Assembly: GCF_027359675.1 (NCBI RefSeq)
Contig: NZ_CP114786.1
Span: 186,001-250,000, forward strand
Direction: 5' to 3'
Source: Roseibium sp. Sym1
GTDB taxonomy: Bacteria; Pseudomonadota; Alphaproteobacteria; Rhizobiales; Stappiaceae
Length of the DNA: 64,000 nucleotides
The notes under the pieces are model-generated. The model searched no databases and was not told where the DNA came from. It saw only the letters and a list, made by a program, of their open reading frames with translations. The position numbers and the translations under genes were made by a program. The stretch's first letter is position 1; every line of letters begins with the position of its first letter. Shown here in pieces: positions 17,027 through 26,744 of this stretch.

Positions 17027-18025
17027 ATGAGCCCCTCTGATACCTCCAGGTTCCTGGTCGCCGAAAGCCTGGACAGCTTTCCGGCGACGCTGAAAGGCGG
17101 CATCGTCGCCATCGGGAATTTCGACGGTCTGCACCGGGGCCACCGGGCGGTGCTGGGCGCTGCAATGGGCCTCGGCCACGGCACGCACCACCCGGTCTAT
17201 GCCATGAGTTTCGAGCCCCATCCGCGCAGCGTGTTCAATCCGTCCAGTCCGGTCTTCCGACTGACGCCCTATGCGCAGAAACTCGAGATGTTGCGCATTT
17301 GCGGCCTGGACGGTGCCCTGATCCTGCCCTTTACCCGGGACTTTGCCGGCATCGAGGCCAATGCCTTTGTCCAGGACATCCTGATCGGTACGCTCGGCAT
17401 TTCCCACGCGGTCACCGGATACGACTTCCATTTCGGCCGCGCCCGCCAGGGCACCCCCGACTTTCTGCGCGACGCCGGCGCCCGGCACGGCTTCGGCGTC
17501 ACCATCGTGCAGCGTGAAGAAGACGAGGGAGCGGAAGTCGTTTCCTCGACCCGTATCCGCGACTGTCTCGCGGCCGGCGACATTGCCCAGGCGAACGGTC
17601 TCCTGGGCTACCGGTGGTTCTTTGACGCCGAGGTCCGCCACGGCGACAAGCGCGGACGGGATCTCGGCTACCCCACGGCCAATCTGGCGCTGAGCGAGGA
17701 CTGCCCGCTGAAACAGGGCATCTACGCGGTCAAGGTCCGGATCGGTGAAACCTGGCATGACGGCGTGGCGAGCCACGGCCGCCGGCCGACTTTCGACAAT
17801 GGCGCCGCGCTGTTCGAAGTGCACCTGTTCGATTTTTCCGGGGATCTTTATGGCCAGACACTCCGGGTGCACCTCGTATCCTATCTTCGCGCCGAAGAAA
17901 AATTCGACAGCGCAGAGGCCCTGACCCGGCAGATGGATCAGGACAGCGCAGAGGCACGGGCCGCCCTGGCCGCGCTGCGGCCGTTGTCCGATATAGACCT
18001 GAAGCTGCTGGATTTCTCCGCGTGA
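17027..18025 (+). CDS. ribF: Bifunctional riboflavin kinase/FMN adenylyltransferase RibF
   Basis: A 332-residue enzyme making FMN then FAD from riboflavin. The N-terminal nucleotidyltransferase has GNFDGLHRGH (30-39), GYDFHFGRARQG and STRIRDCL; the C-terminal flavokinase has RGRDLGYPTAN and GIYAVKV. Length is typical. The ATG at 17027 has GAAGG upstream. Its stop overlaps the GTG of the following transporter gene by four bases (GTGA). Confidence 0.95.
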   Translation: MSPSDTSRFLVAESLDSFPATLKGGIVAIGNFDGLHRGHRAVLGAAMGLGHGTHHPVYAMSFEPHPRSVFNPSSPVFRLTPYAQKLEMLRICGLDGALILPFTRDFAGIEANAFVQDILIGTLGISHAVTGYDFHFGRARQGTPDFLRDAGARHGFGVTIVQREEDEGAEVVSSTRIRDCLAAGDIAQANGLLGYRWFFDAEVRHGDKRGRDLGYPTANLALSEDCPLKQGIYAVKVRIGETWHDGVASHGRRPTFDNGAALFEVHLFDFSGDLYGQTLRVHLVSYLRAEEKFDSAEALTRQMDQDSAEARAALAALRPLSDIDLKLLDFSA

Positions 18026-18963
18026 CAAGGTCTCCTGCCCCCGGGGCCATGGAGCAGAACCCGCTTCTGGCGATCGTCCTGATGAGCTCGGCCATGCTGA
18101 TCGTGCCGGTGATGGACATCATCGCCAAATACCTGTCGGCCGACCTGCCGCCACTCGAAGTCACCTTCGGCCGGTTCTTCTTCCAGTTCCTGATCTGCCT
18201 TGTGCTGGCGATCGTCACCGGCCGGATCGCGGGCCTGCGCGGCAAGCAGCCCGTGATCAACTATCTGCGCGGTGTTTTCCTGGCGGCCGCCTCCCTGTGT
18301 TTTTTCACCGCTGTGAAATTCATGTCCGTCGCCACCGCGATCTCGATCTTCTTCATCGAGCCGATGGTGCTCACCATCCTCGCGGCGCTGATCCTGAAGG
18401 AACAGGTCGGTATCCGCCGGATCGGCGCCATTCTCGTCGGGCTTCTGGGCGCCATCATCATCCTCAGGCCGAACCTTGCCGAGATCGGACTGGTCAGCCT
18501 GCTGCCGGTGGCGACCGCCTTCCTGTTTTCCTTCTACCTGCTGCTGAACCGGCTCTATCCGGTGACCGACGGCCTCCTGACCATCCAGTTCAGCGCGGGG
18601 CTCTCCGGCTCCCTGATGCTGGGCGCGGCGCTGTTGATCGGCAACCTGGCCGGCTATGAGGGCATCGCTTTCGTGATGCCGTCCGGCAACCAGGCCGGAC
18701 TGCTGGTGCTGATCGGACTGATTTCCTTTGCCGCCCACGGGCTGGTGGTCGCCGCGTTCCAGCGGGGCAACGCCAGCCTGCTGGCGCCGTTGCAATATAT
18801 CGAGATCGTCAGCGCGACCCTGTTCGGCTACCAGGTGTTTGCCGATTTCCCGGACGGGCCGACCTGGATCGGCATCGCGCTGATCATCGGAAGCGGGCTC
18901 TACATCGCCCACCGGGAGCGCAAGCTGAAGAAGACGATTCAGGCCGTCGTCGCGGAAGTCTGA
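18022..18963 (+). CDS. EamA/DMT-superfamily transporter
   Basis: A 313-residue inner-membrane protein with about ten hydrophobic segments arranged as two EamA repeats (roughly 18-145 and 165-300), typical of RhaT/SAM-transporter-like drug/metabolite transporters. The substrate cannot be inferred. The GTG at 18022 overlaps the ribF stop; an ATG at 18049 is an alternative start. The 3' end overlaps the convergent GT87 gene by 25 bp. Coupling to ribF hints at flavin or cofactor export, but this is only positional. Confidence 0.85.
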   Translation: MTRSPAPGAMEQNPLLAIVLMSSAMLIVPVMDIIAKYLSADLPPLEVTFGRFFFQFLICLVLAIVTGRIAGLRGKQPVINYLRGVFLAAASLCFFTAVKFMSVATAISIFFIEPMVLTILAALILKEQVGIRRIGAILVGLLGAIIILRPNLAEIGLVSLLPVATAFLFSFYLLLNRLYPVTDGLLTIQFSAGLSGSLMLGAALLIGNLAGYEGIAFVMPSGNQAGLLVLIGLISFAAHGLVVAAFQRGNASLLAPLQYIEIVSATLFGYQVFADFPDGPTWIGIALIIGSGLYIAHRERKLKKTIQAVVAEV

Positions 18964-20222
18964 GGGCGCGTTTGTGCGGCGAGCGGCTTCAGGCGCGGAT
19001 CCATCCGTCTGAGGCCCAGCCAGACGGTGACGAGCGGCAGGAGCGGTGCCACCGGCAGGTTCAGCCAGACCGCGAACGGGCTGGTAGAGGCGGACAGCAC
19101 AATGACCAGCGCGAGCAGGGTCTTTTCGTAAGGCAGGAAGCCGGATTTCAGGCCCTCGCGGATCAGGAAGGCGCAGGGCACCACCAGAAGCGTCAGATCG
19201 TAGGAAAGCGCGAACGGCGTCACCAGCAGCGCGCCTCCGAGCAGCACCGGTGCGCGCACCGCCATCGCCTCGGACTTGCGCCATGCATGCCAGACACAGG
19301 CAAGCGACCCCAGGCCGACAGCGGCCTGGATGGCCATGGCCGCGACATGCGGTAGGCCAAGCAGGCGCAACCCGCCATAGACGGAAACCATCTTGCCCCA
19401 TTCGACACCGCCGAGTTCCATCATCGCGGAGGCAACCGGCGCCTGTTGCCAGAACATCTGCCAGACCCCGACCCCCAGGACGGCGGCACTCAGTCCCGCG
19501 CAAACAAGCGTCGTCGCCGACGCGCTCAGGAAGGCGCGCCAGTTCCAGCTGGCGATCAGGGCCACCGGCGCCAGGATGCCGAGCTGCGGCTTGATGGTCA
19601 AAAGGCCGAGCGCGATGCCGGCCAGGATCATCCTCTGCCGTTCAACACCTACCAGGAAGAAACCGTAGAGCGCCGCCGTCAGCGCGGCGTTCTGGCCGTG
19701 AAAGGCATTGTTGGCACAGGCCGGTATGAGAATGAGACACGCGGCCAGAAGCCATTTTCCGGTGATCAGGCGGCAGGACAGCGCCAGCAGGAAGGTGGTC
19801 GCGATGATGAAGGCGGCAAAGGCGGCCTTGTAGGGCAGCAGCGCAAACACGGCCTGCACCATCTGGAATGTCGGCGGATAGAAGAAACCGAAGACCGTGT
19901 CGGACCCGGTATAGGCTTCCTGGATGGCCGCGAATTCCCGCGGGATATAGGCAAGTTCGGGCGTGCCGTTGAGCGCCTGGCCTCCGGCCAGCCAGAAACT
20001 CAGGTAGTCCATCAGCAGCGTGCCGTTGGGCGCCCCATAGGTGTTGGGAATGGCCAGCATCCAGATCAGGCCGGCGGCAAAGCCGATCGCCGAGCACAGG
20101 CAGGCAAACCCGATCCGGTCCCAGGTGAAATAGGCGCCGGCGCGCACGAACCGATGCCAGGCCCCGTCGGCCGGCCGCTCCCCGGTCACGGCGTCAGTCT
20201 CAAGCTTTGTGGAAGTGTCCAT
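18939..20222 (-). CDS. GT87-family (DUF2029) polyprenyl-phosphate-sugar-dependent glycosyltransferase
   Basis: A 427-residue integral membrane protein with about ten membrane segments. After a first helix (about 38-58) comes MDYLSFWLAGG with the conserved Asp of the first periplasmic loop, then FFYPPTFQMV, and TIKPQLG on a later loop, all typical of GT87 alpha-mannosyltransferase-like proteins. It would transfer a sugar from a lipid carrier on the periplasmic face. It overlaps the transporter gene tail to tail by 25 bp. The acceptor is unknown. Confidence 0.8.
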   Translation of the reverse strand: MDTSTKLETDAVTGERPADGAWHRFVRAGAYFTWDRIGFACLCSAIGFAAGLIWMLAIPNTYGAPNGTLLMDYLSFWLAGGQALNGTPELAYIPREFAAIQEAYTGSDTVFGFFYPPTFQMVQAVFALLPYKAAFAAFIIATTFLLALSCRLITGKWLLAACLILIPACANNAFHGQNAALTAALYGFFLVGVERQRMILAGIALGLLTIKPQLGILAPVALIASWNWRAFLSASATTLVCAGLSAAVLGVGVWQMFWQQAPVASAMMELGGVEWGKMVSVYGGLRLLGLPHVAAMAIQAAVGLGSLACVWHAWRKSEAMAVRAPVLLGGALLVTPFALSYDLTLLVVPCAFLIREGLKSGFLPYEKTLLALVIVLSASTSPFAVWLNLPVAPLLPLVTVWLGLRRMDPRLKPLAAQTRPQTSATTA

Positions 20223-20604
20223 CTCGCCTGTTTCGTCCTGTCCAGTCCCCTTGTCCGGAGGTCATCAATGCCCGACAGACATTCATATTCGGTTACCCCT
20301 CCGCATTTTTCAGGAAAGGGCCGACGGGCCGGGCAAGACAAACCGCGGATGAATTTGCGGAACATCTTTATTCATCGGCGAAGTGCTGCTATGTCCCATG
20401 CCATGCATCACCAGGTTCTCATAATCATCGCCAGGCCGATGATCGCGACGACGCGAATTACTTGCCCGGCCTTCGGCTGACGCGATCTGCGCGGCGCCAG
20501 GGACCGGGATCTTCCTGTTTCTAGATTGCAGTCCCGCAAGGGACGGCAGTCCTTTTCCCATATGATTGCGGGCAAAGCGCCCGAACGACCGGATCGACTT
20601 GACG
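20223..20604. other. Intergenic region between divergent GT87 and ileS genes
   Basis: This region must contain both promoters. I see no convincing coding frame, hairpin terminator, T-box-like leader or repeat. An ATG at 20566 in frame with ileS would add 13 residues that do not resemble the family. Confidence 0.4.
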
Positions 20605-23565
20605 ATGACCGAGACAGATAAACGCGACTATTCCGAAACGCTCAACCTGCCGCAGACAGACTTCCCGATGCGCGCCGGCCTTCCCAAGAAGGAGCCGGAA
20701 ATCCTGGCCCGCTGGGAACAGCTCGAGGTTTACAAAAAGCTGCGCGAACAGGGCAAGGACCGCAGCAAGTTCGTGCTGCATGACGGCCCCCCCTATGCCA
20801 ACGGCAACATCCATATCGGCCATGCCCTGAACAAGACGCTGAAGGACATCGTCACCCGCTCGATGCAGATGCTCGGCTACGAGAGCAACTACGTGCCGGG
20901 CTGGGACTGCCACGGCCTGCCGATCGAATGGAAGATCGAGGAACAGTACCGCGCCAAGGGCAAGAACAAGGACGAGGTGCCGATCAACGAGTTCCGCAAG
21001 GAATGCCGGGAATTCGCCGAGCACTGGATCGACGTCCAGCGCAAGGAGTTCAAGCGGCTCGGCATAGAGGGCGACTGGGACAACCCGTACCTGACCATGC
21101 GCTTTGAAAGCGAGGCGGTGATTGCCAACGAGCTGATGAAGTTCGCCATGTCCGGCCAGCTCTATCGCGGCTCCAAGCCGGTAATGTGGTCGGTCGTGGA
21201 AAAGACGGCCCTGGCCGAAGCCGAGATCGAATATCACGACCACAAGTCCGACATGATCTGGGTGAAATTCCCGATCGTGAGCGCCGGCGGCAGCGATGAA
21301 GCCGCCGTGGAAGAGCTGCTGGACTCGTCTGTCGTTATCTGGACGACCACGCCCTGGACCATCCCGGGCAACCGCGCGGTCTGCTTCTCCGCGCGCATCG
21401 CCTATTCCATCTATGAGGTCACACAGGACGGCCTGCCGGACGACAACTGGGTGCAGAAGGGCGACAAGCTGATCCTCGCGGATGCGCTGGCCGACGATGT
21501 CTTCAAGAATGCCCGCATCACCGATTTCACCAGGCTTCGCGCGGTGACGCCGGACGAACTGGACACCTTGACCCTGGCCCATCCGCTCGCGGAGCTGGAC
21601 CTCGGCGGTTACGATTTCGATGTGCCGCTGCTCGACGGAGACCATGTGACGGACGATGCCGGTACCGGCTTCGTGCACACGGCGCCGGGCCACGGCGCGG
21701 ACGACTTCGAGATCTGGATGGCCAAACGCACTGAGCTGGAAGGCCGCGGCATCAACACCGCGATCCCGTTCACGGTCGCCGATGACGGCTTCTACACCAA
21801 GGACGCGCCCGGCTTCGACGGCTGCGAGGTGATCACTCACAAGGGCGAGAAGGGCAAGGCCAACAAGGCGGTCATCGAGAAGCTGAAGGAAGCGGGCAAC
21901 CTGATCGGCCTCGGCCGTCTGACCCACTCCTATCCGCATTCCTGGCGCTCCAAGAAGCCGGTGATCTTCCGCAACACGCCGCAGTGGTTCGTCTACATGG
22001 ACAAGACGCTCGACGGCGAGGGAGACACCTTGCGCACACGCGCCCTGACGGGCATCGACAATACCCGTTTCGTGCCGGGCAGCGGCCAGAACCGCCTGCG
22101 CTCCATGATCGAGAACCGCCCGGACTGGGTGCTGTCGCGCCAGCGCGCCTGGGGCGTGCCGATCACCGTGTTCATCCACAAGGAAAGCGCCGAGATCCTG
22201 AAGGACGAAGCGGTCAACAAGCGCATCTTCGACGCCTTTGCCGCCGAGGGCGCGGACGCCTGGTTCGAGGACGGCGCCAGGGAACGGTTCCTGGGCAACG
22301 ACTACAAGGCCGACGAGTGGGACATGGTCACCGACATCCTCGATGTCTGGTTCGATTCAGGCTCCACCCACGCCTTTGTCATGGAGGAGCGAGAAGATCT
22401 GTCGCCGAAGCGCAAGGTCGATGGCGGCGACGATTACGTGCTCTACCTGGAAGGCTCCGACCAGCATCGCGGCTGGTTCCATTCCTCGCTTCTGGAAAGC
22501 TGCGGCACCCGCGGCCGTCCGCCCTATGACGCGGTGCTGACCCACGGCTTCACCATGGCCGAGGACGGTCGCAAGATGTCCAAGTCGCTCGGCAACCAGG
22601 TGTTCCCGCAGGACATCATCAAGCAGTATGGCGCCGACATCCTGCGCTTGTGGGTGGCCTCGACCGATTACTGGGAAGACCAGCGGCTGGGTCAGGAAAT
22701 CATCAAGACCAATGTCGACAGCTACCGCAAGCTGCGCAACACCCTGCGCTGGATGCTGGGGTCGCTCGCCCATGCCAAGGGAGAAGAGGTCGCCCATGAC
22801 GACATGCCGGAGCTGGAGCGGCTGATGCTGCACCGGCTGGCCGAGCTCGACACGCTGGTGCGCGAAGCCTATTGGGAGTTCGACTACAAGAAGATCACCC
22901 ACCAGCTGTTCACCTTCATGACGGTGGAGCTGTCGGCGTTCTATTTCGACATCCGCAAGGACGCGCTTTACTGCGACGCCGCCTCGTCGACCCGCCGCAA
23001 GGCCGCTCTCTACGTGATCGACAAGCTGTTCAACTGCCTGGTCACCTGGATGGCGCCGATGCTGCCCTTCACCATGGACGAGACCTGGACCTCGCGTTAC
23101 GGCGAGGGCTCCTGTGTCCACCTGGAACAGTTCCCCGTGGTGCCTTCGGAGTGGCGCGACGATGCGCTGGCGGCCAAGTGGGCCAAGATCAAGACCGTCC
23201 GCCGGGTGATCACCGGGGCGCTCGAAGTGGAACGCCGCGAAAAGCGCATCGGCTCCTCGCTCGAGGCCCATCCGGTGGTGCATGTCACCGATCCGGAGCT
23301 GATGGCGGCGCTGGAAGGCAAGGACATGGCGGATATCGCCATCACCAGCCAGCTGACGCTGTCCGCCGATCCGGCCCCGGAAGGCGCCTTCACGCTCGAC
23401 GACACAAAGGGTGTGGCCGTCGTGCCGGCACTTGCCGAAGGCACAAAATGCGCCCGCTCCTGGAAGATCCTTCCCGAGGTCGGCTCCGATCCGGACTATC
23501 CGGACGTGACCCCGCGCGACGCCGAAGCGCTCCGGGAATGGGACGCGGCACATGTCGCGGCCTGA
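20605..23565 (+). CDS. ileS: Isoleucyl-tRNA synthetase
   Basis: A 986-residue class I synthetase charging tRNA-Ile. The HIGH signature is in [11 protein letters not shown] (70-73), the KMSKS loop is KMSKS at about 657, and the CP1 editing domain and the [10 protein letters not shown] region are present. The C-terminal extension lacks the CxxC zinc finger of the E. coli enzyme, as in other alphaproteobacteria. The ATG at 20605 matches family N-termini. It leads an ileS-lspA run (22 bp gap). Confidence 0.97.
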   Translation: MTETDKRDYSETLNLPQTDFPMRAGLPKKEPEILARWEQLEVYKKLREQGKDRSKFVLHDGPPYANGNIHIGHALNKTLKDIVTRSMQMLGYESNYVPGWDCHGLPIEWKIEEQYRAKGKNKDEVPINEFRKECREFAEHWIDVQRKEFKRLGIEGDWDNPYLTMRFESEAVIANELMKFAMSGQLYRGSKPVMWSVVEKTALAEAEIEYHDHKSDMIWVKFPIVSAGGSDEAAVEELLDSSVVIWTTTPWTIPGNRAVCFSARIAYSIYEVTQDGLPDDNWVQKGDKLILADALADDVFKNARITDFTRLRAVTPDELDTLTLAHPLAELDLGGYDFDVPLLDGDHVTDDAGTGFVHTAPGHGADDFEIWMAKRTELEGRGINTAIPFTVADDGFYTKDAPGFDGCEVITHKGEKGKANKAVIEKLKEAGNLIGLGRLTHSYPHSWRSKKPVIFRNTPQWFVYMDKTLDGEGDTLRTRALTGIDNTRFVPGSGQNRLRSMIENRPDWVLSRQRAWGVPITVFIHKESAEILKDEAVNKRIFDAFAAEGADAWFEDGARERFLGNDYKADEWDMVTDILDVWFDSGSTHAFVMEEREDLSPKRKVDGGDDYVLYLEGSDQHRGWFHSSLLESCGTRGRPPYDAVLTHGFTMAEDGRKMSKSLGNQVFPQDIIKQYGADILRLWVASTDYWEDQRLGQEIIKTNVDSYRKLRNTLRWMLGSLAHAKGEEVAHDDMPELERLMLHRLAELDTLVREAYWEFDYKKITHQLFTFMTVELSAFYFDIRKDALYCDAASSTRRKAALYVIDKLFNCLVTWMAPMLPFTMDETWTSRYGEGSCVHLEQFPVVPSEWRDDALAAKWAKIKTVRRVITGALEVERREKRIGSSLEAHPVVHVTDPELMAALEGKDMADIAITSQLTLSADPAPEGAFTLDDTKGVAVVPALAEGTKCARSWKILPEVGSDPDYPDVTPRDAEALREWDAAHVAA

Positions 23566-23587
23566 TCGAAAGGTGTTCTGAAGGCTC

Positions 23588-24124
23588 ATGACCGACACCG
23601 ACAAGTCCGGTTCCTCCGTTGCGAAACGGCCCCTTTTCTGGGGCCGTTTCAGCAGCTTCGTGCTCCTGGTTGCCCTTGCCGGCCTGGTTCTGGACCAGGG
23701 CACCAAGGTGTGGCTCGTGCATGGATATGACCTTCAGCTGAACGGGCCGGTCGACCTTTTGCCGGTTCTCGAAATCGTGCTCGTCTGGAACAGGGGCATT
23801 TCCTACGGCCTCTTTCAGCAACACAGCGAGCTCGGCCGCTGGCTTCTCGCAGGTCTCACCGTGGCGGTGACCGTCGGACTTTGGATCTGGTCGGCCCGCA
23901 GCACCTCGCGGCTGGTTGCCCTCGCGCTGGCCCTGGTCATTGGCGGAGCACTCGGCAACGGCATCGACAGGCTCTGGTATGGCGCCGTGGTCGACTTCGT
24001 GCATTTCCACGCAGGCACCTTCTCCTGGTACGTGTTCAACCTGGCGGATGTGTGGATCATTGCGGGCGTGGCCGGTCTCCTGTATGACAGTTTTCGAAAT
24101 GGTCCTAATTCAGCCGCAAAATAG
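23588..24124 (+). CDS. lspA: Lipoprotein signal peptidase (signal peptidase II)
   Basis: A 178-residue inner-membrane aspartyl protease that removes signal peptides from prolipoproteins. The catalytic Asp pair is in GNGIDR (about 127) and FNLADVW (about 154), with the conserved WNRGISYG and DFVHFH segments between four membrane helices. It directly follows ileS, the usual bacterial order. The next gene encodes a lipoprotein, a natural substrate. Confidence 0.96.
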   Translation: MTDTDKSGSSVAKRPLFWGRFSSFVLLVALAGLVLDQGTKVWLVHGYDLQLNGPVDLLPVLEIVLVWNRGISYGLFQQHSELGRWLLAGLTVAVTVGLWIWSARSTSRLVALALALVIGGALGNGIDRLWYGAVVDFVHFHAGTFSWYVFNLADVWIIAGVAGLLYDSFRNGPNSAAK

Positions 24125-24201
24125 CGGTTTAAGATCGGACTGAATGTGTCGCGTGCATGTTTGCACCGGCGACAAAAGCTAGATTGAGCAGGGAGTCTGC
24201 A

Positions 24202-24915
24202 GTGGCGCGGACGATGTTTGGTATCGTGAAGAAGACACTGGCAGTTGTGCTCCTGGGAGCGCTGACCGCCTGCCAGGCTGCCGATGGCACCAGCCAGGCA
24301 CCGGATGTCGCTCTCGTGAATTCGGTCATGAAAGGCCTTGGCGCCGTAGATCCGAACGAAAAACCAATTGATTACAAACCGCGTGCGCCGCTGGCCATGC
24401 CGACCGAACCGGCAAAGCTTCCCGAGCCTGAAACCAACGTGGCCGGCATCAACTCCGAAGACTGGCCGAAAAGCCCGAAAAACCAGCAGCTCACCGAACT
24501 GGAAGAGCTCTATGCCAGTTCCGGCAAGCGCGGCAGCATGAACTCCGAACCGCTGACCCCGGAGCAGATGCGCGGCTTCAAGATCACCGGCGTGACCGGA
24601 CAGCCCAGAAACCTGGAAGAAGATCGCCGGTTCAACGAAATCACCGAAGGCGACAAGCTCAGCCGCGCCGAGCAGCGCGAGGAATGGGAGCGCCTGCAGA
24701 AGCTGAAGAGCCAGCAGGCCGGCATCGACCAGAGCGGTCTGGCAACGCGCCGTTACCTGACCGAGCCGCCCACCGATTTCAGCACACCGTCGCCGGACGC
24801 TCCGATGCCTGAAATCGTGAGGAAGAAAGACAAGAAGCCGACCAACTACGATCCATACAACTCCGAGCCGATCGATCCCCGGTGCCTGAATGGTGACACG
24901 TCGCACTGCAAGTAA
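24202..24915 (+). CDS. Outer-membrane lipoprotein, DUF3035/BamF-like
   Basis: A 237-residue lipoprotein. The signal peptide ends in a lipobox LTAC with the acylated Cys at about 24 if translation starts at the GTG at 24202, which has AGGGAG upstream; an ATG at 24214 would shorten the leader by four residues. The region DYKPRAPLAMP about 60 residues in resembles DUF3035 proteins, known in Caulobacter as BamF, a subunit of the outer-membrane barrel assembly machine. The rest is Glu/Lys/Arg-rich and probably extended. The position after lspA and before two M16 peptidases is an arrangement I associate with DUF3035 genes. The BamF link is tentative; the lipoprotein call is firm. Confidence 0.65.
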   Translation: MARTMFGIVKKTLAVVLLGALTACQAADGTSQAPDVALVNSVMKGLGAVDPNEKPIDYKPRAPLAMPTEPAKLPEPETNVAGINSEDWPKSPKNQQLTELEELYASSGKRGSMNSEPLTPEQMRGFKITGVTGQPRNLEEDRRFNEITEGDKLSRAEQREEWERLQKLKSQQAGIDQSGLATRRYLTEPPTDFSTPSPDAPMPEIVRKKDKKPTNYDPYNSEPIDPRCLNGDTSHCK

Positions 24916-24981
24916 CCAGCCGGTCCCGGTCAATCTGACGCGTCTTCCGGATCAGACTTGATGTTTCTTTCCGTTCAAGGA

Positions 24982-25010
24982 GCCGCCACCCCCCGTTGGC
25001 GGCTTCTTTG
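24982..25010 (+). terminator. Rho-independent terminator after the lipoprotein gene
   Basis: GCCGCCA and TGGCGGC pair across an 8-base loop and are followed by TTCTTTG. It separates the ileS-lspA-lipoprotein run from the M16 genes. The remaining intergenic bases to 25270 (about 260) show no gene; GGGACCTTCCGTCCC near 25191 is a small palindrome. Confidence 0.75.
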
Positions 25011-25270
25011 GTTTTGGCGCGAGAAAGCACATCCGGTCCCGGGTCCCCACGCGCCTTGCAACAAACTGCGGTGACTGGAATGCCGCTGCGATACGGGCCG
25101 GGTTCAGGCCCGGTTCCGCTGGATGGAAGGCCGCAGCGCCGGCAGTGCCCCATTTTCGTTGCATATCCAGAGAATAACAAAATTGTAACGGGACCTTCCG
25201 TCCCTGAAACCTATATTGATAGACGATTGAAAAAATCCCAGGCACCAGTCGCCTTGAAAGGGAGCTGCAC

Positions 25271-26743
25271 GTGAACCCATCCACCAAACGGCATCCGCAC
25301 ACGTCCGCACTTCGCCTCGGGCGATCGGCTGCCCTAGTGCTCATCCCGGTGTTTCTCATGAGCGGCGTCGCTCTGGTCAAACCGACGGCCGCATTTGCCA
25401 AGGCCGGCCCTTCGGCGGATATCCGCATTGCACCCAACCTGGAAAGCTTCACGCTCGAGAACGGGCTTCAGGTGGTCGTCATCCCGGATCGCAGGGCTCC
25501 GGTCGTCACGCACATGATCTGGTACAAGGTCGGATCGGCGGACGAGCCGGAGGGCCAGTCGGGTGTCGCCCATTTCCTCGAGCACCTGATGTTCAAGGGA
25601 ACGACCGACTATCCCGACGGCATCTTCTCCAAGATGGTTGCCGAACGCGGCGGACAGGAAAACGCCTTCACCAGCACGGACTACACCGCCTATTTTCAGC
25701 GGGTGGCGAAGGAACACCTGCCGCTGATGATGAAACTGGAAGCCGACCGGATGGAACACCTGGTGCTGACCGAGGACGTCGTGGCACCGGAGCGCGACGT
25801 GGTGCTTGAAGAGCGGCGCATGCGCGTGGACAGCGAGCCCGGTTCCCGCCTGCGGGAAGCCCTCAATGCGATCACCTTCGTCAACCACCCCTACGGATCG
25901 CCGGTCATCGGCTGGGAAAGTGAAATCGAGGCCTTGAACAAGGACTCCGCCCTCGCATTCTATGACCGGTTCTATACCCCCAACAACGCGGTTCTCGTTG
26001 TCGCCGGCGACGTCGATGTGGACGACGTCCGCCGCATAGCGACGGAAACCTACGGCAAGGTACCGCGGCGCGCCGAGCCAGGTGTACGCGTTCGCCCTGC
26101 CGAGCCCCCCTTGTCCGGCGAACGCCGCATCGCCGTCAGCGATCCGCGCGTTCGTCAGGAGTCCCTTTCCCAGACCTGGATCGTGCCGAGCCAGTCGACC
26201 GGTACGGGCCAGACACCCGAGGCTCTCGACGTGCTGGCCTATATTCTCGGTGAAGGCCCTTCGAGCCGGCTGCACAAGTCACTTGTCCTTGAAAAGGAAG
26301 CGGCGCTTGGAGCCGGTGCCTACTACCAGGGCAACGCACTCGATGACGGCCGTTTCGGCGTCTACGCCTCGCCGCGTCCCGGCCACACGCTGGAAGACAT
26401 GGAACGTCTCATTTCCGAGGAAATCGAAACCCTGTTGAAGACGGGCGTTACCGAGGAGGAGGTCGAACGGGCCAAGAACTCCATGGTCGCCGGCGCGATC
26501 TATGCGCAGGACAACCAGTCCGGGCTGGCCCGCCTTTTCGGCAGCGCGCTGACAACCGGGCTGACGATCGAAGACGTCCAGACCTGGCCGGCACAGGTCA
26601 GCCGGGTCACGCCCGACGATGTCCTTGACGCGGCGCGGGCCTATCTGGAAGGCCGCCCTGTCACCGGTGAGCTGCGCGTGGCTCCGCCAAACGTTCCCGA
26701 CGCCGCCCAGACCAGCGCCGAAAAATTGAAGGACAAGTCCTGA
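25271..26743 (+). CDS. M16 zinc peptidase, catalytic subunit (PqqL/MPP-beta-like)
   Basis: A 490-residue exported pitrilysin-family peptidase. The signal segment spans about residues 16-44 ending in AFAKA. The inverted zinc motif HFLEH (101-105) is intact, and the downstream Glu-rich segment (VLEERRMR) supplies the third ligand. The start is a GTG at 25271 behind GGGAG. It forms a pair with the next gene, one base apart. In such pairs this subunit provides catalysis. Likely role: periplasmic degradation of peptides or misfolded proteins. Confidence 0.92.
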   Translation: MNPSTKRHPHTSALRLGRSAALVLIPVFLMSGVALVKPTAAFAKAGPSADIRIAPNLESFTLENGLQVVVIPDRRAPVVTHMIWYKVGSADEPEGQSGVAHFLEHLMFKGTTDYPDGIFSKMVAERGGQENAFTSTDYTAYFQRVAKEHLPLMMKLEADRMEHLVLTEDVVAPERDVVLEERRMRVDSEPGSRLREALNAITFVNHPYGSPVIGWESEIEALNKDSALAFYDRFYTPNNAVLVVAGDVDVDDVRRIATETYGKVPRRAEPGVRVRPAEPPLSGERRIAVSDPRVRQESLSQTWIVPSQSTGTGQTPEALDVLAYILGEGPSSRLHKSLVLEKEAALGAGAYYQGNALDDGRFGVYASPRPGHTLEDMERLISEEIETLLKTGVTEEEVERAKNSMVAGAIYAQDNQSGLARLFGSALTTGLTIEDVQTWPAQVSRVTPDDVLDAARAYLEGRPVTGELRVAPPNVPDAAQTSAEKLKDKS

Positions 26744-26744
26744 C

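Noticed and set aside
20521..20604. Leader before ileS considered as a T-box riboswitch
   Set aside because: No T-box consensus or specifier/antiterminator structure is visible, and T-boxes are not expected in alphaproteobacteria.
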